A DNA stretch of 46,989 nucleotides, from NCBI RefSeq assembly GCF_002000365.1, contig NZ_MVBK01000018.1, forward strand, positions 68,528-115,516, written 5' to 3'. Shown piece after piece: positions 44,268 to 46,989 of the stretch; the stretch's first letter is position 1; the number at the start of each line of letters is the position of its first letter. The position numbers and the translations under genes were made by a program. The notes beneath the pieces were generated by a model. That model searched no databases. It saw only the letters and a program-made list of their open reading frames with translations, and was not told the DNA's origin. This DNA comes from Thioalkalivibrio denitrificans (lineage in GTDB: Bacteria > Pseudomonadota > Gammaproteobacteria > Ectothiorhodospirales > Ectothiorhodospiraceae).

Positions 44268-44673
44268 TAGGGTCCTTTGGAATCGGTATTGCGTGACTTG
44301 GAAGTGGCCGGTTTTCTTCTTCCGGAACCTCATTATGGGTGATCCGAAGGATTTAGATAAGTCAGGGGGCGCAGTCGGGTCGGGCACAGCCCCCTCACGG
44401 GTCTCCGACGCCCGAATTCATGCCGTTCGCCCTCCGGTTCTGACCGCTCGTCCCGACCCGCCTCAATTCATTGACGCAGGTCATCAATATCCCTGCAATT
44501 TGTACCCTATTTTGTGATGGCTCCCTCAGACAAGGAAGGCCATAACCGCCCGTTCAGAGGGACCAAGTGGGCCTTCCAATGACCGTCTTGCCGCGTGTTC
44601 GTCGGGGAATCACGGGAGTATGAGCGGCGGTGGGCGGAAAGGGAGCCCGTCAGCAGGGGAGTAGGAGACGACA
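44268..44673. other. Control region before the third exported-protein gene
   Basis: This 406-bp gap has no gene. TTGACGCAGGTCAT at 44471-44484 resembles an Anr/Dnr/FNR site, and TACCCT at 44503-44508 may be the -10 of a class II promoter centred near -41 of a start at about 44518. The rest is unremarkable apart from GGTT-AACC palindrome-like pieces near 44308-44327. Confidence 0.45.
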
Positions 44674-45075
44674 ATGATGATGACGCTTTACAGAAAATGG
44701 AACAGACCCGGAACCCGGGTGCCATCCGCCATCCTCATCCTTTGGCTTTTGGCCGTCACGGCCGTGAACGCCCAGGGAACCGGCGATGCGTATCTCGATG
44801 CACTCGAGACCGAGGCCCGGGCCATCACGCACCTGGAGAACGCGGAGCGCCTCGATACGTCAGGAGGAACCCGATCCGAGGCCGTGATGGAGCGCAAGTA
44901 TGTGACGCCCGGCCTGACCATGGAGGAGTTTGAACGGGAACTCGATCAGCGCTTCGGCGGGACCAGCATGATCTATCAAAGGCTGTCGGATGAGGCCAAG
45001 CAGTCCATCTACAACGATTACCAGGACGATAACAGGATATCCGTCATTCGGAGGAACGTCGCGTTCTCCCTGTAG
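44674..45075 (+). CDS. Small exported protein, FERELxxR family, copy 3
   Basis: A 133-residue protein. The signal peptide (SAILILWLLAVTAVNA) is cut near NAQGTG, and the mature C-terminal block reads FERELDQRFGGTSMIYQRLS then IYNDYQDDN and ISVIRRNVAFSL, homologous to 34493 and 35242 but more divergent in the signal and linker. Three in-frame ATG codons start at 44674, 44677 and 44680. GGAG lies upstream. It is followed 47 bp later by a periplasmic rhodanese, so the family appears linked to extracytoplasmic sulfur transfer. Function unknown. Confidence 0.85.
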   Translation: MMMTLYRKWNRPGTRVPSAILILWLLAVTAVNAQGTGDAYLDALETEARAITHLENAERLDTSGGTRSEAVMERKYVTPGLTMEEFERELDQRFGGTSMIYQRLSDEAKQSIYNDYQDDNRISVIRRNVAFSL

Positions 45076-45122
45076 GCCACAGGCTGATGGCGGAGCGACT
45101 GATAACTAGAGGATCTTGAACG

Positions 45123-45869
45123 ATGAAAAGGCTTTGGAAGCACGTACCGGTAGTTGCAGCTGTCCTGATTCTGGGTGTCTCGGGGGCCACCCATGCCGGA
45201 AACCAGGTGCGCATCACCGAGGACAGACCCTACATTTACGTAACACATAATGATCGCCTGGTGCGCGTACAGCGTATCCAGGATGAGCAGCACGAGCTGT
45301 CCGGTGGTTTCGCAAGGACATCACGAAAGTGCCCACCGTTCTGCATCACCCCGAAGATCCCCGCACCCGGGGTCAACGCAATGGGCGAGTTGGAACTGTT
45401 CGAGTTCCTCCGTTTCACGGTGGACGCCGGCCGCGGACTGCTCGTTGACGCCCGCACCTCCAGCTTCTTCGAACGCGGCACCATACCGGGGTCAGTCAGC
45501 ATTCCCTTCACCCGCTTCGAAGAAGATCCGGAATCCGACGGAATGCGCGATCTGCTCATCAAGCTGGGGGCGAAACCCGTCAGCGAGCAGAGCCGATCGT
45601 GGTGGAATGGCCTGTGGGCCAGGGTGCGAAACATCATCGGGTCCGCCGAGGCGTCGGAGCAGGGTGCCTGGGACTTCAGCGAGGCCAAGGAACTGGCCCT
45701 GTGGTGCAACGGTCCCTGGTGCGATCAGTCTCCACGGGCGATCAAGGCGCTGGTCGACCTGGGCTACCCACCCGAGAAGCTCCACTACTACCGTGGCGGG
45801 ATGCAGAACTGGCAGATGCTTGGTCTGAGCGTCATCCTGCCGGATGTCAGCGAAGTGGCGCAGTGGTGA
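45123..45869 (+). CDS. Periplasmic rhodanese-domain protein with extra Cys pair
   Basis: A 248-residue exported protein with signal peptide (VVAAVLILGVSGATHAGN). The mature part opens with a segment that holds a CPPFC pair (Cys70 and Cys74), then one rhodanese domain (about 88-242) with VDARTSSFFERGTIPGSVSI and the active-site loop ALWCNGPWCDQSPRAI (Cys195, with Cys200 nearby). It likely carries sulfane sulfur in the periplasm; the CPPFC pair could exchange it. Partner of the small exported protein 47 bp upstream. Ends 43 bp before a strong terminator. Confidence 0.92.
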   Translation: MKRLWKHVPVVAAVLILGVSGATHAGNQVRITEDRPYIYVTHNDRLVRVQRIQDEQHELSGGFARTSRKCPPFCITPKIPAPGVNAMGELELFEFLRFTVDAGRGLLVDARTSSFFERGTIPGSVSIPFTRFEEDPESDGMRDLLIKLGAKPVSEQSRSWWNGLWARVRNIIGSAEASEQGAWDFSEAKELALWCNGPWCDQSPRAIKALVDLGYPPEKLHYYRGGMQNWQMLGLSVILPDVSEVAQW

Positions 45870-45912
45870 AGCCCCACGCAGGGGACCCGCTTTCATCAAC
45901 CCCATGACCTGC

Positions 45913-45952
45913 TGCGCCCCTCCAGCCACATGGCTGGAGGGGCGCACGTTTT
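45913..45952 (+). terminator. Strong intrinsic terminator after the rhodanese
   Basis: A perfect 16-bp stem (TGCGCCCCTCCAGCCA at 45913-45928 and its complement at 45931-45946) has a 2-nt CA centre and is followed by CGTTTTGG. It ends the exported-protein and rhodanese transcript. Confidence 0.85.
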
Positions 45953-46098
45953 GGTAGCAATTACCAAATAGAGTGCAATATTAATCAATAGGCTATGAGA
46001 AGTTATTAACCCTAGTGGTTAAGTGAATGCGGATGAAGCACGGAGCGTGCATTGAGGAGGGGGAGGCCTGCCGACTCACCTGTCTGGTTTAATATCCG
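45953..46098. other. AT-rich gap before dif
   Basis: No gene here. TTAACC-CTAGT-GGTTAA at 46006-46022 is a 17-bp palindrome. The area is much more AT-rich than its neighbours, as expected beside a dif region. Confidence 0.5.
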
Positions 46099-46126
46099 AT
46101 TTAACATAATATACATTATGCGAACT
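46099..46126 (-). other. Chromosome dimer resolution site dif
   Basis: On the minus strand this 28-bp site reads AGTTCGCATAA, TGTATA, TTATGTTAAAT, that is XerC arm, 6-bp centre and XerD arm. The centre and XerD arm match E. coli dif exactly and the XerC arm differs at two positions. XerCD resolves chromosome dimers here, which places the window end at the terminus. A second, altered copy lies at 46815. Confidence 0.92.
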
Positions 46127-46133
46127 AGACGAT

Positions 46134-46158
46134 GGGGCTGACGCCACCCGATCCCCCG
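46134..46158. repeat. Element-end repeat after dif, copy 1
   Basis: GGGGCTGACG then CCACCCGATCCCCC starts 13 bp after the CGAA of the dif XerC arm. The same sequence, with a G for C after the first ten bases, starts at 46850, also 13 bp after CGAA of the second dif-like site. It marks repeated ends of an integrated element. Confidence 0.75.
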
Positions 46159-46253
46159 GGATTTCAGGCGCTTGCGGCACCGATCTTCTGGGCTTGTCTA
46201 TATTTAAACAAAGGGGAAATTCAGGGGGACCGGAAAGCCTGCGCGGGGTGCCG

Positions 46254-46989
46254 ATGCGGGCCCTGCAGCATCCCGAGTACCGGGATCTCAAGGATCTGCG
46301 CTGGCGACACCTCGGGCTCAACCTCGAACAGGCGGCCGAGCGCTGCGGGGTGTCTCCCCGGGTGTTCCAGCGCTGGGAGCGGCAGAACAAGGCTCCCGAG
46401 CTGGCATTGCGCCTGCTGCGCCTCCTGGGCGGGGAGCTGGGCCTGATCGATCCGGCCTGGCGGGACTTCCACCTTGTGCGCGGGCGGCTGTTCTACGGCG
46501 AGGACCCCCGGGGCTATGAGCCGGGTCATGTGGCGCTGCTGTCCTCATTGCTGGCGGATCGGGCTGTGACGGCGGCTGAACGGCGGAAGGGCTGCGGGGC
46601 GGGGATTGGCAAGGCCCTGCCGCCAACCCCCGCCCCCGAGGCTTCTGACGGGCTACCACCCTCCTCTCCGGAGTCACCATCGGACTCGTGGCCACGATCG
46701 AACTGGAGTCTGGTCGGCCAGTCCACGCCGACCCCCCTTGGAGACCGAGCCCATGCCCGGGCGTCCTCGAAGGGACAAGCTGCCGCGAAAGTCGGGGAAC
46801 GCGGGCCGAACGTGCTTAACACTGCCTATACATTATGCGAAATATACTCCGGGGCTGACGGCACCCGATCCCCCGCTGGTTCAGGCACAGACCGGGGCAT
46901 TGCGCCCAGGCACGCCGCGGTGCCGGATCCCATGCAATGGGTTGCTGTTGGCCTTGCGGGGATTCCGTTGGGGACTGTAATTAAATCTG
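46254..46989 (+). CDS. Xer recombination activation factor-like protein (partial, open at window end)
   Basis: A frame from ATG 46254 open to the window edge (245 codons). Residues 1-105 resemble VC1465/XafT-type Xer activation factors: YRDLKDLRWRHLGLNLEQAA, a helix-turn-helix GVSPRVFQRWERQNKAPELA, then LRLLRLLGGELGLIDPAW and GYEPGHV. These phage-encoded proteins drive XerCD recombination without FtsK to integrate at dif. From about residue 105 on the sequence is proline and serine-rich with no known domain, and the frame runs through the second dif-like site and on to a hydrophobic end (MQWVAVGLAGIPLGTVIK). The natural C-terminus is therefore uncertain. Placement between dif sites strongly supports the call. 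Confidence 0.75.
   Translation, partial: MRALQHPEYRDLKDLRWRHLGLNLEQAAERCGVSPRVFQRWERQNKAPELALRLLRLLGGELGLIDPAWRDFHLVRGRLFYGEDPRGYEPGHVALLSSLLADRAVTAAERRKGCGAGIGKALPPTPAPEASDGLPPSSPESPSDSWPRSNWSLVGQSTPTPLGDRAHARASSKGQAAAKVGERGPNVLNTAYTLCEIYSGADGTRSPAGSGTDRGIAPRHAAVPDPMQWVAVGLAGIPLGTVIKS
46815..46842 (-). other. Second dif-like site with degenerate XerD arm
   Basis: On the minus strand it reads ATTTCGCATAA (XerC arm), TGTATA (centre), then GGCAGTGTTAA. XerC arm and centre match dif, but the XerD arm is largely lost. Attachment sites of TLC-type phages share this asymmetry. It is 716 bp from the first site and probably separates two tandem element copies. Confidence 0.8.
46850..46874. repeat. 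Element-end repeat after dif, copy 2
   Basis: Second copy of the GGGGCTGACG repeat at 46134, at the same distance from the XerC arm. Similarity between copies fades after about 45 bp, so the two elements share their ends but not necessarily their cargo. Confidence 0.7.

Overview
The window looks like a high-GC gammaproteobacterial chromosome with heavy sulfur metabolism. The nagZ, hpt and methylthioinosine phosphorylase order resembles Pseudomonas, and a dif site at the right end matches the E. coli type, so the right end probably lies at or near the replication terminus. The number of rhodanese, DsrE and sulfonate genes suggests a sulfur-cycling lineage (Chromatiales or Ectothiorhodospiraceae-like). 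That placement is inference; no search was run.

Layout. 0.2-3.3 kb: nagZ, a DsrE-like protein, hpt and a purine nucleoside phosphorylase. 3.4-19.1 kb: a C3-sulfonate island. On the minus strand are an AEC carrier, a GntR regulator, cuyA (L-cysteate sulfo-lyase) and a tripartite tricarboxylate-type transporter. On the plus strand, from a divergent promoter, are suyAB ((R)-sulfolactate sulfo-lyase), two membrane anchors and an iron-sulfur subunit of a succinate dehydrogenase-like enzyme, a TauE-type sulfite exporter, a two-subunit class I fumarase-like hydratase, the flavoprotein subunit, and the sulfolactate dehydrogenases slcC and comC. 19.4-21.9 kb: an ArsR-rhodanese fusion, an MFS transporter and a small exported protein. 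22.0-26.4 kb: a complete selenocysteine operon, selA-selB-selD-selC. 26.6-34.0 kb: a DsrE protein diverging from an operon for a periplasmic thioredoxin, a periplasmic rhodanese and a type II DMSO-reductase-family molybdoenzyme (alpha, beta and a haem gamma subunit fused to cytochrome c). 34.5-35.6 kb: two paralogous small exported proteins. 35.8-41.7 kb: an RND efflux operon. 42.0-44.3 kb: malic enzyme. 44.7-45.9 kb: a third paralogue with a periplasmic rhodanese. 46.1 kb to the end: dif, a gene resembling Xer recombination activation factors, and a second degenerate dif.

The main candidate for an undescribed system is the sulfonate operon. 3-Sulfopropionate is succinate with one carboxylate replaced by sulfonate. 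A succinate dehydrogenase-like enzyme would make 3-sulfoacrylate, a fumarase-like hydratase would make sulfolactate, SuyAB would release pyruvate plus sulfite, and TauE would export the sulfite. All of these genes are interleaved in one transcription direction. The flavoprotein lacks the histidine that normally carries covalent FAD and is altered at a substrate-contact position, which fits a changed substrate. This pathway is inferred from gene content only.

Other notable points: every recognised convergent gene gap is filled with inverted or tandem low-complexity repeats abutting stop codons; the tRNA-Sec has a 12-bp rather than 13-bp acceptor/T branch; and the right end looks like a tandem Xer-exploiting element at dif.
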